From assembly GCF_012427705.1 (NCBI RefSeq), contig NZ_CP048602.1, positions 2,046,001 through 2,110,000 of the forward strand: a stretch of DNA of 64,000 nt, in the 5' to 3' direction. This document shows positions 27,062 through 36,306 of this stretch, piece by piece (positions within the stretch are counted from its first letter, which is position 1; every line of letters starts with the position of its first letter). The notes beneath the pieces are model-generated. The model saw nothing but the letters and a program-made list of their open reading frames with translations. It did not search any database and was not told the DNA's origin. The stretch comes from Vreelandella piezotolerans (lineage in GTDB: Bacteria; Pseudomonadota; Gammaproteobacteria; Pseudomonadales; Halomonadaceae). Both the position numbers and the translations under genes were made by a program.

Positions 27062-27892
27062 TCAAAGCATTTGCTTCAGTTCCCCATAGTCCCCCCCAAC
27101 ACGCAAGACGATGGTCACGTCGTTGTCATTGCGGTTACGGAAGAACCAGCCGTGATTGCCAGTGAAAGCAGCTTCAAGCTCACCTTCATCTTCGGGCACA
27201 CCACGGCCTTTCTCGTAGCTAATGGAGTTCCCATTGCCATCACCGTGCGTGTCAAAGTTGACGGGGCCACCTTCGGATACCCAAGCAAACGTCGCCACCG
27301 CCCCTTCTTGCATGGTGAGTTTGTACTCCGTGCCTTCTCCTGGCGTCAGGGTAAAGCTCACCTCATCGCTCCACGGGGACGCTTCTTCCGCTTGCGCCGT
27401 CTGTTAAGCAGCTTCCTCCGTCGCTAATGCCTCCGCCAGTGCCATGCTGGCATCGGTCATCACCCTGTCAGAATCTTCGAGTGAAGGTGCTACGGGATCA
27501 CTCGCTGAGGCTGAATTGGCTGTTTGGAGAGCTATCTCTGCCTCGGACGTCGCAGTCTGAGCAACAGCATCGTTTACCGGCGCAGGCTGGCGATCACTGA
27601 CGATCTCTTGAGATGCCGAGGGTTGAGACGCCTGTTGGGCCATGGCTTGATCGTTGGCCTGGTCAAGCTCGGCTTCCTCAGCCAACTGGGTCTTGATTTC
27701 CCCCATCTCAGTCAGCCCCAACAAGCGCCCAGCACCGGTGGGGTCAATGGCATACTCGGCAGGCAGCACGACGGTGATCAGCAAAGCGACAGCAATAACG
27801 GCGGCCATCAGCGTAGAGCGAAGTAACTTACCCGTTGACGGTAGTTCGGCACGGGTTGGAAGATCAGTGTTATACATTAGGGACTCCCTCAA
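27062..27892 (-). pseudogene. Transmembrane anchor protein gene split by a stop codon
   Basis: The first 162 codons start MYNTDLPTRAELPSTGKLL after a short leader. They contain one transmembrane helix (TLMAAVIAVALLITVVLPAEY), LGLTEMGEIK, and a glutamine/alanine-rich linker. A TAA at 27404-27406 interrupts the frame. The same frame then continues QTAQAEEASPWSDEVSFTL to a conserved C-terminal domain (GEGTEYKLTM, GNHGWFFRNRN). Intact relatives are annotated as transmembrane anchor proteins and sit next to HupE-like genes in metal-resistance clusters. Whether this is a real mutation, readthrough or a sequencing error cannot be told here. Confidence 0.75.
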
Positions 27893-28627
27893 TTAGGCAA
27901 TGAAATAGCCGGTCAGTTGATAACCCACCAGCATAAAACCAGCACACATCATGGCGACGTTGGCGGTATACGCGTGGCGTAAGAAGCCCGTCGTGCGTCG
28001 CCAGAAGCCCATCACAATGAGAATGGCGCTCAATGCCAGTAGCTGGCCGATCTCTACGCCTACGTTGAATGCCAGGAGGTTAGGGACGAGACCATCAGGC
28101 GAGATATCGTATTCAATGATCTTGCTCGACAGGCCAAAGCCGTGAAACAGACCGAACACCAAGGTGGCGACCTTGGTGTTGGGCTGAAAGCCGAACCAGC
28201 GCTGATACGCCCCGATGTTATCGAGCGCCTTGTAGACAACGGAGAGTCCGATGATGGCGTCAATTAGGTAGCTATTGATGCCGATATTGAAGTACACCCC
28301 TAACAGCATCGTCGTCGAGTGACCGATGGCAAAGAGGCTGACGTAAATAGCGATATGCTGCATTCGGTAGAGGAAAAAGATGACCCCTAGCAAAAACAGT
28401 ATGTGGTCATACCCCGTTACCATGTGCTTGGCACCGAGATACATAAATGAGATCAAATGAACACCATAGATCTCTTGGATATAGCCCTTGTCACCTTCAG
28501 CCACCGCGTGAGCAAGTACCTCACCACTGGCGCCCAGTAGCATTAACAGCAGGGTTAGAAAGGCTAAGGCGTGGCGTCGGGCCATCATAGGCAAGCCGAG
28601 CGCACCCCTTACTTGGGATGGAAACAT
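27893..28627 (-). CDS. HupE/UreJ-family membrane protein
   Basis: A 244-residue protein with a signal-like N-terminus and about six transmembrane segments. The HupE hallmark (GYDHILFLLGVIFFL near residue 72) and a second one (FGLFHGFGLSSKIIE near 158) supply histidines likely to bind Ni or another metal. A GGAGG ribosome site 5 bases before the ATG fixes the start. It is followed immediately by the anchor-protein gene. Together with the dmeRF-like genes it suggests nickel/cobalt or copper handling. Confidence 0.85.
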   Translation of the reverse strand: MFPSQVRGALGLPMMARRHALAFLTLLLMLLGASGEVLAHAVAEGDKGYIQEIYGVHLISFMYLGAKHMVTGYDHILFLLGVIFFLYRMQHIAIYVSLFAIGHSTTMLLGVYFNIGINSYLIDAIIGLSVVYKALDNIGAYQRWFGFQPNTKVATLVFGLFHGFGLSSKIIEYDISPDGLVPNLLAFNVGVEIGQLLALSAILIVMGFWRRTTGFLRHAYTANVAMMCAGFMLVGYQLTGYFIA

Positions 28628-28682
28628 GCAACCTCCACGGGTCTGTCATTAGTCTTGGCCATCGGATGGATGGCCCCAGTCA

Positions 28683-29039
28683 TCAAGCGACGACTGGCCG
28701 TGGAGGCCGCTCCAAGCGGTAGACACGACGCAGGGGAAAAGCGTGTCGTTCGCCTAGCCGCAGGGCATGACGGACGTTGGGTGCCAGGGCAATGCTCGCC
28801 CCCAACCGATCCGCTTGTTCGTGGAAGTGACTGCCGCTCTCATGAGGGAGCTGGCGACCGTCTTCATGCATGTGGCCATGGGTATGCCCATGGCCGCTTA
28901 GATCACTCTTGTGGTCAAACGACGCAACGCTCGCCGCCCCATGGGCTTGCGCCTCGCCGAGGCTGGAGATGACCAGGCTCGGCAAGAACAATAGTAAGAA
29001 CATAAGGTAGCCAAGACGGTGGCGCAGCCGATGGAGCAT
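28683..29039 (-). CDS. Secreted histidine-rich metal-binding protein
   Basis: A 118-residue protein with a signal peptide (YLMFLLLFLPSLVISSLGEAQA) and a histidine-rich segment, HGHTHGHMHEDGRQLPHE. It is likely a periplasmic metal buffer. The ATG at 29039 is chosen because it puts the signal peptide at the N-terminus. An upstream ATG at 29108 would lie only 17 bases from the palindromic operator at 29126. It is divergent from the dmeR-like gene and upstream of hupE in the same orientation. Confidence 0.6.
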   Translation of the reverse strand: MLHRLRHRLGYLMFLLLFLPSLVISSLGEAQAHGAASVASFDHKSDLSGHGHTHGHMHEDGRQLPHESGSHFHEQADRLGASIALAPNVRHALRLGERHAFPLRRVYRLERPPRPVVA

Positions 29040-29125
29040 GACAAAACAACCAGAGTGAAAGTGATAACCAAGCAACACATGCTGTTTCAGCGCGAGCGTT
29101 GGCAGCATGATACCAATAGATTACC

Positions 29126-29142
29126 ATCCCCCCTAGGGGGAT
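29126..29142. promoter_or_regulatory. Candidate DmeR/RcnR-type operator 1
   Basis: The near-perfect palindrome ATCCCCCCTAGGGGGAT lies between the divergent histidine-rich protein gene and the dmeR-like gene. C/G tracts with AT flanks are the known operators of RcnR/CsoR-type Ni/Co sensors. A matching site is found upstream of the dmeF-like gene. Confidence 0.75.
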
Positions 29143-29166
29143 AGAAACAATGAAAAGGAAAAGAAC

Positions 29167-29442
29167 ATGACACCGCATACCCACCAGTCGCATCCCGATA
29201 TCATCAAGCGGCTCAATCGCGCTCGCGGCCATCTACAAAGCGTGACGCACATGATGGAAGAGGGTCGTCACTGCCTTGACATTGCGCAGCAGCTCCACGC
29301 GGTCGAGAAAGCTGTCCAGCAGGCTAAGCGCGTATTGATCCATGACCATATTGAGCACTGTCTGGATGACGCCCTTAGGCCGCTCTCACCGGAACAGCAA
29401 CACCATGTCGACGATTTCAAAGCGATTGCGCGTTATCTGTGA
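29167..29442 (+). CDS. dmeR: DmeR-like CsoR/RcnR-family metal sensor
   Basis: A 90-residue all-helical repressor. It opens with HQSHPDIIKRLNRARGHLQS, where the N-terminal histidines are Ni/Co ligands in RcnR relatives. A central block follows with the family cysteine (HCLDIAQQLHAVEKA), then HDHIEHCLDD. It binds the C-tract/G-tract operators and is released by metal. AAGGA precedes the ATG. It converges on, and overlaps by 10 bases, the dmeF-like gene. Confidence 0.85.
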   Translation: MTPHTHQSHPDIIKRLNRARGHLQSVTHMMEEGRHCLDIAQQLHAVEKAVQQAKRVLIHDHIEHCLDDALRPLSPEQQHHVDDFKAIARYL

Positions 29443-30398
29443 GGAGCTAACGCCAGGCCAGCGCTCTGGTCTTCCTCACAGGGCAATATCTCAACCGTGA
29501 TGTGAACGAGAGAGGAACAGTGGGCCTGGATATGGCGTTTGTAAGCCGTGGGCGACTCGGGTTCATGGGCCACGATGGAGACGATAGCGGCATAAATATT
29601 GGGGCCGATCGACCACACATGAAGATCAGTAACACGGGCATCATCGTTCTCAACAGCTTGCTTGATGGCGTTTTCCATCGATTGATGCTGATGATCCAGC
29701 AGTACTGTCCATGTCTCTTTAAGCAACTGCCATGACCAGCGGGTGACCAAGATAGCGCCCACGATTCCCATGGCAGGATCCATCCAACCCCAACCTGCAT
29801 ATTTACCCGCCAGCAGAGCCACAATCGCGAGCACTGACGTCAGTGCATCCGCCAATACATGCAGGTAAGCAGCACGACGATTATGGTCATGATGATGGCT
29901 GTGGTCATGATCGTGATCGTGCCCATGATGGTGATCATGACCGGCCTCGCCTAATATCCAAGCAGAAATACCGTTGACCACCAAACCGATGAAAGCGACA
30001 AAAATAGCCCCGTTAAACGAGATCTCAACGGGTTGAATAAAGCGGCCCACGCTTTCTATCACCATGTAAAGGGCGAACACGGCCAGCAGTATCGCGCCGG
30101 TAAATCCCCCCAGCGCGTTGACCTTTCCGGTGCCAAACGAGAACCGGTCATTCGTAGCATGCTTACGGGCATAGGCATACGCAAAGGCGGCAATACCCAG
30201 TGCCACCGCATGGGAGCCCATATGCAACCCATCGGCTAGCAGCGCCATTGACCCGTAGATCACCCCCGCCGTAATTTCCCAAACCATCATGGCCAGGGTC
30301 AGCCCGACCACAATGAGCGTCCGCAACTCACCGGAGCGTTTATGGTTCTGGCCAAACGTATGATCGTGCTGCCATTGGTCAAGGCGATGGTGATGCAT
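29433..30398 (-). CDS. dmeF: DmeF-like cation diffusion facilitator
   Basis: A 321-residue cation-diffusion-facilitator exporter. It has six transmembrane segments, the metal-site motif ALLADGLHMGSHAVALG near residue 50 (HxxxD-type), and a long cytoplasmic histidine loop (GHDHHHGHDHDHDHSHHHDH) between helices 4 and 5. The C-terminal domain carries DARVTDLHVWSIG. It exports Co/Ni using the proton gradient. The ATG at 30398 is preferred because the ORF start at 30452 lies only 9 bases from the operator; this choice is uncertain. Confidence 0.88.
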   Translation of the reverse strand: MHHHRLDQWQHDHTFGQNHKRSGELRTLIVVGLTLAMMVWEITAGVIYGSMALLADGLHMGSHAVALGIAAFAYAYARKHATNDRFSFGTGKVNALGGFTGAILLAVFALYMVIESVGRFIQPVEISFNGAIFVAFIGLVVNGISAWILGEAGHDHHHGHDHDHDHSHHHDHNRRAAYLHVLADALTSVLAIVALLAGKYAGWGWMDPAMGIVGAILVTRWSWQLLKETWTVLLDHQHQSMENAIKQAVENDDARVTDLHVWSIGPNIYAAIVSIVAHEPESPTAYKRHIQAHCSSLVHITVEILPCEEDQSAGLALAPHR

Positions 30399-30460
30399 GA
30401 CTAGCGTACCTAATGGAAGAAGAACATGTTCAGCGTATGCGCTATCGAGCATTGCGACGC

Positions 30461-30487
30461 CACCTATCCCCCCTGGGGGGATAGGTG
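30461..30487. promoter_or_regulatory. Candidate DmeR operator 2, 27-base palindrome
   Basis: A perfect 27-base palindrome has arms CACCTATCCCCCC and GGGGGGATAGGTG around a central T, upstream of the dmeF-like gene. Its core matches operator 1 at 29126, so the sensor would control both transcripts. Confidence 0.78.
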
Positions 30488-30599
30488 GGATACTAGTGGA
30501 GATCAGGTGGGTTCACAACCGGACTTGCGATAGCAAGCACAGCAAAACACAAAAGGCGATACAGGCGAGCCGGAAACGCCATCAGCGGGTGACTGCTGG

Positions 30600-31976
30600 C
30601 TAAAAAACCACAAGAGACGCTAAGACACCAATAAGCGCGCACCCTGCCAGCACTTTGAGCATGCCCACCTTGAAATGAAAAATCGCGACCATCGCGCCTG
30701 CCGCCAGTAATAACGCCAGTAAATCGAGGGACGCTAAGTTCGGCGCTAAAAGTCGTGCCCCCATCACGTGCCATTCGCCTACGTCAGCGAAGATAACGTG
30801 AAGTCCAAACCAAATGGCTAGGTTGAGGATAACCCCGACGACCGCAGCGGTAATGGCGGACAGCGCAGCGCTTAAGGAGCGGTTGTCACGTAGACGCTCC
30901 ACATAGGGAGCCCCTAAAAATATCCAAAGAAAACAAGGAACAAACGTTACCCACGTGGTCAGCAATGCGGCCAGCGTTGCCGCCAACATGGGATCAAGGC
31001 CTGTGGCCTCACGATAAGCGCCCATAAACCCAACAAACTGCACGACTTGAATTAACGGGCCCGGTGTCGTCTCCGCCATGCCCAGGCCATCCAGCATCTC
31101 GCCCGGTGCCAACCATCCATAATTTTGCACCGCCTCTTGAGTGACGTAACCTAGCACCGCGTAGGCACCGCCAAAGGTGACCACCGCCATCTTGCTAAAG
31201 AAGAATGCGATCTGACTGAACACATTCTCGCCGCCGAATAGGGCCAAGAGCACCACCACCGGCGTTAACCACAATAGAAGTAACGTGCCTGACATGCGTA
31301 GTGACCACTGGCGATTGGGGCGAGCATGGGCAGGCAGCCCTTCACCCAGTAGGGAGTCTCGGTCGCTAAGCACTGACTCGTCGGCATCACCGTGGCCACC
31401 TCCTACCTGAAAGGCTGTCATGCCACGCTTCCCTCCCCAATACCCGAGAAGGGCCGCGCTTAGAATAATCAGCGGAAACGCCACCTCAAAAAAGAAGATG
31501 GCGACAAACGCGGCAGCGGCGATGCCAAGCATTATCTGATTTTTCAGTGCCCGCTTGCCTATACGTACGACAGCGTTAAGCACCACGGCCAGAACCGCCG
31601 CTTTTAGGCCAAAGAAGAGCCCCTCAACGGCCCCCACATTGCCCAAGGCGGCATACAGGTAGCTCAGAGCCAGAATGGCGATGAAACCAGGTAACACAAA
31701 GAGGCTGCCCGCCACCAAGCCCCCTTTGGTACGATGCATTAACCAACCGATATAGATAGCCAACTGTTGCGCTTCTGGCCCCGGTAGCATCATGCAGTAG
31801 TTAAGCGCGTGCAGGAAACGGCGCTCGCCAATCCATTTTTTTTCTTCGACAAGGATGCGATGCATCACCGCTATCTGACCGGCGGGGCCACCGAAGCTCA
31901 GTATTGCGATTCGTAACCAGACCCTAACGGCCTCACGGAACGGTACTTGATGGGGCGACTCAATGTTGGGCGGCAT
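30600..31976 (-). CDS. chrA: ChrA chromate efflux transporter
   Basis: A 458-residue two-domain CHR transporter. Each half starts with the family signature: FREAVRVWLRIAILSFGGPAGQIAVMH at residues 11-37, of which the key part is SFGGPAGQ, and FFSKMAVVTFGGAYAVLGYV in the second half. PGPEAQQLAIYIGW near 70 is also diagnostic. About ten transmembrane segments are visible. It exports chromate. It is divergent from chrB across an 80-base promoter region with an operator-like palindrome. Confidence 0.93.
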   Translation of the reverse strand: MPPNIESPHQVPFREAVRVWLRIAILSFGGPAGQIAVMHRILVEEKKWIGERRFLHALNYCMMLPGPEAQQLAIYIGWLMHRTKGGLVAGSLFVLPGFIAILALSYLYAALGNVGAVEGLFFGLKAAVLAVVLNAVVRIGKRALKNQIMLGIAAAAFVAIFFFEVAFPLIILSAALLGYWGGKRGMTAFQVGGGHGDADESVLSDRDSLLGEGLPAHARPNRQWSLRMSGTLLLLWLTPVVVLLALFGGENVFSQIAFFFSKMAVVTFGGAYAVLGYVTQEAVQNYGWLAPGEMLDGLGMAETTPGPLIQVVQFVGFMGAYREATGLDPMLAATLAALLTTWVTFVPCFLWIFLGAPYVERLRDNRSLSAALSAITAAVVGVILNLAIWFGLHVIFADVGEWHVMGARLLAPNLASLDLLALLLAAGAMVAIFHFKVGMLKVLAGCALIGVLASLVVF

Positions 31977-32016
31977 GGCACACTCTTTAGCGATGTAGGG
32001 GTGTTATTTTGTAGAA

Positions 32017-32038
32017 TGTATAACAGTTAGGTTATACA
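32017..32038. promoter_or_regulatory. Palindromic operator between chrA and chrB
   Basis: A perfect 8-base inverted repeat (TGTATAAC / GTTATACA) with a 6-base spacer lies in the divergent chrA-chrB promoter region. It is a good candidate for binding by ChrB. Confidence 0.7.
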
Positions 32039-32056
32039 TACAACGAAAGAGGCGGT

Positions 32057-33025
32057 ATGACAGATAACGTACAACACTGGTTAATCCTGATCATGCGTCT
32101 CAGTGGGCGGGCGGGCACGCCCCGTATGAGGATCTGGCGGGCGCTTCGTGGTTTAGGTGCCGTGGTACTCAGAGATGGTGTGTACTTACTGCCTACTAGC
32201 CCCTCGCGAAGGGAAGCGCTGGAGCAGCAAGTCGGCGCTATTCGGGAGCTGGGGGGTAACGCGCTGCTGATCGAGGTAGACGATTCAGCCATAGATAGCG
32301 TCGATGCGTTGCCTTCGCTCTTTGATCGAAAGCCAGATTTTCAAGCCTTACGGGCGGCGGTGGTTGAGTGGCAGCAGGCATGCCCTCAGTTGGAGGAGCG
32401 AGAAGCGCAGCGTCAATTGACCCAGTTGCAACGACGTTTACAAGGCATTGTGGAGATCGATTTTTTTCCAGGGTCAGAAAGCGAGCGCGCCATTATGGCC
32501 TTGGCAGAGGCGGAGACCGTCTTTAATCGCTATTTTGTGCCAGACGAGCCCCAGCCGATCCAAGCCGAGATCCCGCGGCTTGATCACGCTGCATTTCGTG
32601 GGAGATCGTGGGCCACGCGCTGTCGCCCTTGGGTGGACAGGCTAGCATCGGCTTGGTTGATCAAGCGCTTTATTGATCCCGAGGCTCGCTTCGTGTGGCT
32701 TGAGCATCCAAACCAGTGTCCGCAAGACGCGCTGGGGTTTGATTTTGATGGAGCCCCTTTCACCCATGTTGATGACAAGGTGACGTTTGAAGTGCTGCTC
32801 GCGAGTTTTAGCCTTGAGTCGCAGACAGGTTTGAGCAGAATTGCGGAGCTAGTCCACTACTTGGATGTGGGGGGCACCCCCGTGCCGGAGGCCGTGGGGC
32901 TAAAACTTATGCTGGCCGGGGCCAAGGAGCGTTGTGACGACGATGATGCCCTACTGCAACATACCGATATGTTGTTTGATGACCTTTACCAGGCGTATTT
33001 GGCAGGAGACCCAGGCCGGGAGTGA
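32057..33025 (+). CDS. chrB: ChrB-type chromate-responsive protein
   Basis: A 322-residue ChrB-family protein. The N-terminal half resembles PaaX/ChrB DNA-binding proteins (MRIWRALRGLGAVVLRDGVY near 28-47). The C-terminal ChrB domain has WATRCRPWVDRLASAWLIKR near 187-206 and a DVGGTPVPEA segment. It represses chrA until chromate is present. Divergent from chrA. The composite transposon begins 57 bases after its stop; those bases hold nothing recognisable. Confidence 0.88.
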   Translation: MTDNVQHWLILIMRLSGRAGTPRMRIWRALRGLGAVVLRDGVYLLPTSPSRREALEQQVGAIRELGGNALLIEVDDSAIDSVDALPSLFDRKPDFQALRAAVVEWQQACPQLEEREAQRQLTQLQRRLQGIVEIDFFPGSESERAIMALAEAETVFNRYFVPDEPQPIQAEIPRLDHAAFRGRSWATRCRPWVDRLASAWLIKRFIDPEARFVWLEHPNQCPQDALGFDFDGAPFTHVDDKVTFEVLLASFSLESQTGLSRIAELVHYLDVGGTPVPEAVGLKLMLAGAKERCDDDDALLQHTDMLFDDLYQAYLAGDPGRE

Positions 33026-33312
33026 GCATGCGCTAATAGTGAACAAGCTGTCACACAACACAGATGAGCTGTGCTCTACCACCTGAATCCGTGAAGCCGG
33101 CGCCGACACTTTCCCTATCACCGCCAGCGAGCACTTTTTGATCATTCGCCCCGTGCAAGTTGGCTTTCGCAAGCCCGTTATTGCCAAAACCCACCGTGCT
33201 GATCGGTGCTGACGGCCCGTTTTGCCATGCCTTTCCACCCGCCAGGCACGACATATCTGGCGATCGCGTGTCGCTTGGAACTGCTTGTGGATAGAGTGTC
33301 GCCGATTGACGG

Positions 33313-34674
33313 TCAGCATGGCGTTCCTCGTGGATAACGCACTCGGCTCCGCAGCGTCTTGAGCACCGTCATGCGCCCGATATCCTGCCCGAAGTCGAGG
33401 ATGATCTGCCGTGCCTTGTGAATCACGAGAGCCGCACGGTGCACCAGCTCTTGTAGCACGGTGCGCAGCCGGAGCCGCTTGGCCGGGTGGCGAACCGGGC
33501 TCAGCTCGCCGGTCATGCCCAGCTGTCCCATCAGGCGCAGGATGTTGTAGGCCAACTGGGCGAGATGCAGGATCAGATCGTTGGTGGCGAACTTGCCGGA
33601 CGGCAAGCGCTCCAGGTCGAGATCGGTCTTGATCTCGCTGTGAAACTGCTCATGGGTGGCATGCGCCTGGTAGCGTTTGATCACCGCCTCCGGCGCCTCG
33701 TCCAGGCTGGTCCACCAGCCTTCCAACTCATAGTCCGGTTCGAGCAGCAACTGGCCATCGCGATCGGCGGTGCGCTCTACCAGGCGCATCACGCGTTGGA
33801 CGACGTATTCGGTCTTGTTGTCGTCGTGGATCGAGACGGTCTGCGACCACAGCGCCTGGCGCTTGCCAGGACGCAGCTCTTCCCAGTAGTCCGCCGCCAC
33901 CGCCAGCCAGGTATCTCGATCAGCCGTGGCCGAGCCACGCGGGTTCCATTTGACGACATAGTCGAGCCGGCGCCCCTCGTCGGCAAAGACCTGGCGTTGC
34001 TGTTCGAGAAGCGCCAGGTGCGCCTGGCTGTCGAAGCCGCTGTCCTCGCGTAACAGGATCGGTTGCTTGGTCAAGCATTGGGCGCGAGGCAGTACCCGCT
34101 CCAGGAAGGCGTTGCTCTCCTTCATGGTGTGCTGCTTGCCAGGCCGCAGTTCCAGACCCAGGCACCACCCTTCGTTGCCCAGATAGGCGGCGATCGGGGT
34201 GTAGCCATCGACCTTCTGGTAGGTCCGCGAGACGCCTTCCTTCTTCGAGTTGCTGTTGTCCATGACGAAGGTGTCGATGTCCAGGCAGACGTGCGTCGTC
34301 TCGGCGGTGATCGGTGCTTCGATCAGTGACAGCAGGGTCGTGGACCAGGTGGCGGTGCGCGCCTGCAGGTCGTTGGCGGCAAGTTTCTCCAGCCGCTGTC
34401 GCAGCGTCGCCGCGCTCGGCACCTTCTGCAGGGTCAGCAGTTGTTGGAAGGGCTTGTCGCGGCGGAAGTTCTCGACAGCGTCATAGTCGCTCATGCCCAG
34501 ACACAGCAGGCCCAGGTAGCTCTTGATCACGTCACTGGTGCGCATGCCCAGCGTGGTGGGGAAGCGGCTGTCGATGCTGTCGACGCCAGCGATCTCAAAG
34601 CATTGCCCGATGATGGACAGCCCGGCGTGGCTGGTGAGGGTGCGGCGACTGGCGCGGAACTTTATGTTGGGCAT
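33313..34674 (-). CDS. IS1380-family transposase A, copy 1
   Basis: A 453-residue DDE group 1 transposase. It opens with IKFRASRRTLTSHAGLSIIG. The first catalytic aspartate is probably in HVCLDIDTFVMDNSN (about 130), with REDSGFDSQAHLALL near 208, and a late glutamate in HEQFHSEIKTDLDLERLPSG (about 345). Full length with no lesion. Its second copy at 41934-42940 lacks the C-terminus and differs by only a few bases in 1.1 kb. The element's promoter side is separated from its right repeat by the inserted element B. Confidence 0.9.
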   Translation of the reverse strand: MPNIKFRASRRTLTSHAGLSIIGQCFEIAGVDSIDSRFPTTLGMRTSDVIKSYLGLLCLGMSDYDAVENFRRDKPFQQLLTLQKVPSAATLRQRLEKLAANDLQARTATWSTTLLSLIEAPITAETTHVCLDIDTFVMDNSNSKKEGVSRTYQKVDGYTPIAAYLGNEGWCLGLELRPGKQHTMKESNAFLERVLPRAQCLTKQPILLREDSGFDSQAHLALLEQQRQVFADEGRRLDYVVKWNPRGSATADRDTWLAVAADYWEELRPGKRQALWSQTVSIHDDNKTEYVVQRVMRLVERTADRDGQLLLEPDYELEGWWTSLDEAPEAVIKRYQAHATHEQFHSEIKTDLDLERLPSGKFATNDLILHLAQLAYNILRLMGQLGMTGELSPVRHPAKRLRLRTVLQELVHRAALVIHKARQIILDFGQDIGRMTVLKTLRSRVRYPRGTPC

Positions 34675-34732
34675 GGCACTGTCTGGGTGAATGGCGATAA
34701 TGGCTATATTGCCATGCAGGTCAGTGGGTTAG

Positions 34733-36306
34733 CCCGGATGTTGCATCGGGTTGGTCAGCAGCACCCAAATGCCAGGTTTGGTGGCGATGATGCCGCCCAG
34801 AGCTGGAAGTTGGCTATATATTGATCAATTTCCTGAGCTCAAGGCGCATTTCCCCCTACCCCCATGTGTTTTCTGTGCCGGGGACAGCACGCCGCGGCGC
34901 TATCCCGGCACCAGCTTGCTGGCCAGCTTCAGGAAGAGGTCCTGCTCCGGGTACTGGCTGCTCAACATCAGCCGAATCGTGCGCGTGTTGCGGGTGATGA
35001 CAGCGCCGATCTTCAGCAGCTTCAGGCGGAGGGTGTTGACCTGGGCCTGGGCGAAGGCGGTGCGCTTGAGGTAGACCCGGCGCAGCCGCTCCAGCAGCAG
35101 GTAGGCCAACCCCGACAGCAGCAGTCGGTACTGGTTGGGCCGCCATTCGTGGCAGCTGGTGCGGTCGGAGAACAGGAACTGCTGCTCCTTGATACGGTTC
35201 TCCATCTCGCCCCGAGCACAGTAGCGGTGGTCATAGAGCCACTCGGCGCTGCAGCCGCGCAGGCTGGTGACCACATAGCGGGTGTTGAAGCCACGCCGGC
35301 TGGTCTCGGACTTGACGATGACCTTTCGTCGACGCTCCTTCCAGCTCTTGGCAGCGTACTCGATGAAGCCGAAGACACGCTCCTTCTCCCAGGTCTTCTC
35401 GAAGCGGATGGCCGACGCGTAGTCGATGTTCAGAGCCAGCTTGGCCAAGCGCTTGTTGCCGGCGAGGCCGATGATGTAATCGACGCCGTGGCGGTCACAC
35501 CAGTTGAGGATCAGTGGACGGCAGAAGCCGCTGTCGCCTCGGAAGACGATCTTCACCTCAGGCCACGCCTGGCGCAGCCGCCGGACCAACAGGGCGAGGA
35601 TGGCACCGGCGTGGTGAGCGGCATCCAGCGAGGCCGGACGCAGATAGCTGACCAGCAGCTGGTCGCCACAGAATACGAACAGCGGCAGGAAGATGTAGTG
35701 GTTGTAGTAGCCGTTGAAGTGCCGCCCGAGCTGCTGGCCATGCACCCGATCGTCGGTGGCATCGAAGTCGAGGTAGAGCGGTTTCTTGGGTGGCCGCCGG
35801 AACGAGCGGATGAACTGCTCGATCATCTCTTCGTGGATGGTGATCGCCCAGTCCCGGTCGGCTTGCTGCTCGAAGCGGCACAAGGTGGACTGACTGGCCA
35901 GCACGCCATCGGTATCGACGGCGGTCTGCAGGGCGATATCGTGACGCAGGGCCTGGTGGTCATTGAGATCCTCATAGCCCAGCGCCAGGCCGAACACGCG
36001 CTGCCGGACCAGGGTTTCGGTGCGATGCAGGCAGCGCTGAGCGTCGCGCTCGTCGCTGAGCCGGCGAGCGACGGCGCGGGTCAGGCCCATCTCGCGATTG
36101 AGCTGCCGCAGCAGCAGGATACCGCCGTCGGAAGTGAGATCACCGCCATCGAAACGGGCGATGACCTGACGGCCTTTGCAGCGTGGAAAGGAAGCGGACG
36201 GCGTGGTACATTTTGTCATGGCGGCTGAGGCGGTTGGTTCTTGTGTAGGAGCTTGAATTATAACCGATTTTCAGCCGCCTTTTTCATGTCTTATGCAATA
36301 TCCAGG
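34733..36306 (-). mobile_element. IS1380-family element B nested in element A
   Basis: A 1574-base element with inverted repeats CCCGGATGTTGCAT (left) and CCTGGATATTGCAT (right, inward). It is flanked by the 4-base duplication TTAG at 34729-34732 and 36307-36310. The intact A copy at 42993 shows the uninterrupted target sequence GTGGGTTAGAAGTGC, which proves the insertion point. Confidence 0.93.
34900..36219 (-). CDS. IS1380-family transposase B
   Basis: A 439-residue DDE transposase of the classic IS1380 type: FDGGDLTSDGGILLLRQLNR near residue 24, VFGLALGYEDLNDHQALRHD near 75, YLDFDATDDRVHGQQ (first aspartate, about 150), KIVFRGDSGFCRP (second aspartate, about 230), and CARGEMENRIKEQQ (late glutamate, about 350). 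It is full length and high in GC. It is only distantly related to transposase A. The reading frame antisense to it is long but is a GC artefact. Confidence 0.93.
   Translation of the reverse strand: MTKCTTPSASFPRCKGRQVIARFDGGDLTSDGGILLLRQLNREMGLTRAVARRLSDERDAQRCLHRTETLVRQRVFGLALGYEDLNDHQALRHDIALQTAVDTDGVLASQSTLCRFEQQADRDWAITIHEEMIEQFIRSFRRPPKKPLYLDFDATDDRVHGQQLGRHFNGYYNHYIFLPLFVFCGDQLLVSYLRPASLDAAHHAGAILALLVRRLRQAWPEVKIVFRGDSGFCRPLILNWCDRHGVDYIIGLAGNKRLAKLALNIDYASAIRFEKTWEKERVFGFIEYAAKSWKERRRKVIVKSETSRRGFNTRYVVTSLRGCSAEWLYDHRYCARGEMENRIKEQQFLFSDRTSCHEWRPNQYRLLLSGLAYLLLERLRRVYLKRTAFAQAQVNTLRLKLLKIGAVITRNTRTIRLMLSSQYPEQDLFLKLASKLVPG

Noticed and set aside
29302..29442. Long overlap of dmeR and dmeF suggesting a misassembled end
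   Set aside because: The convergent overlap is only 10 bases and both C-termini look normal.
34864..36228. 454-residue plus-strand frame
   Set aside because: It lies antisense to the IS1380 transposase B over its whole length; GC-rich codon use creates such shadows.
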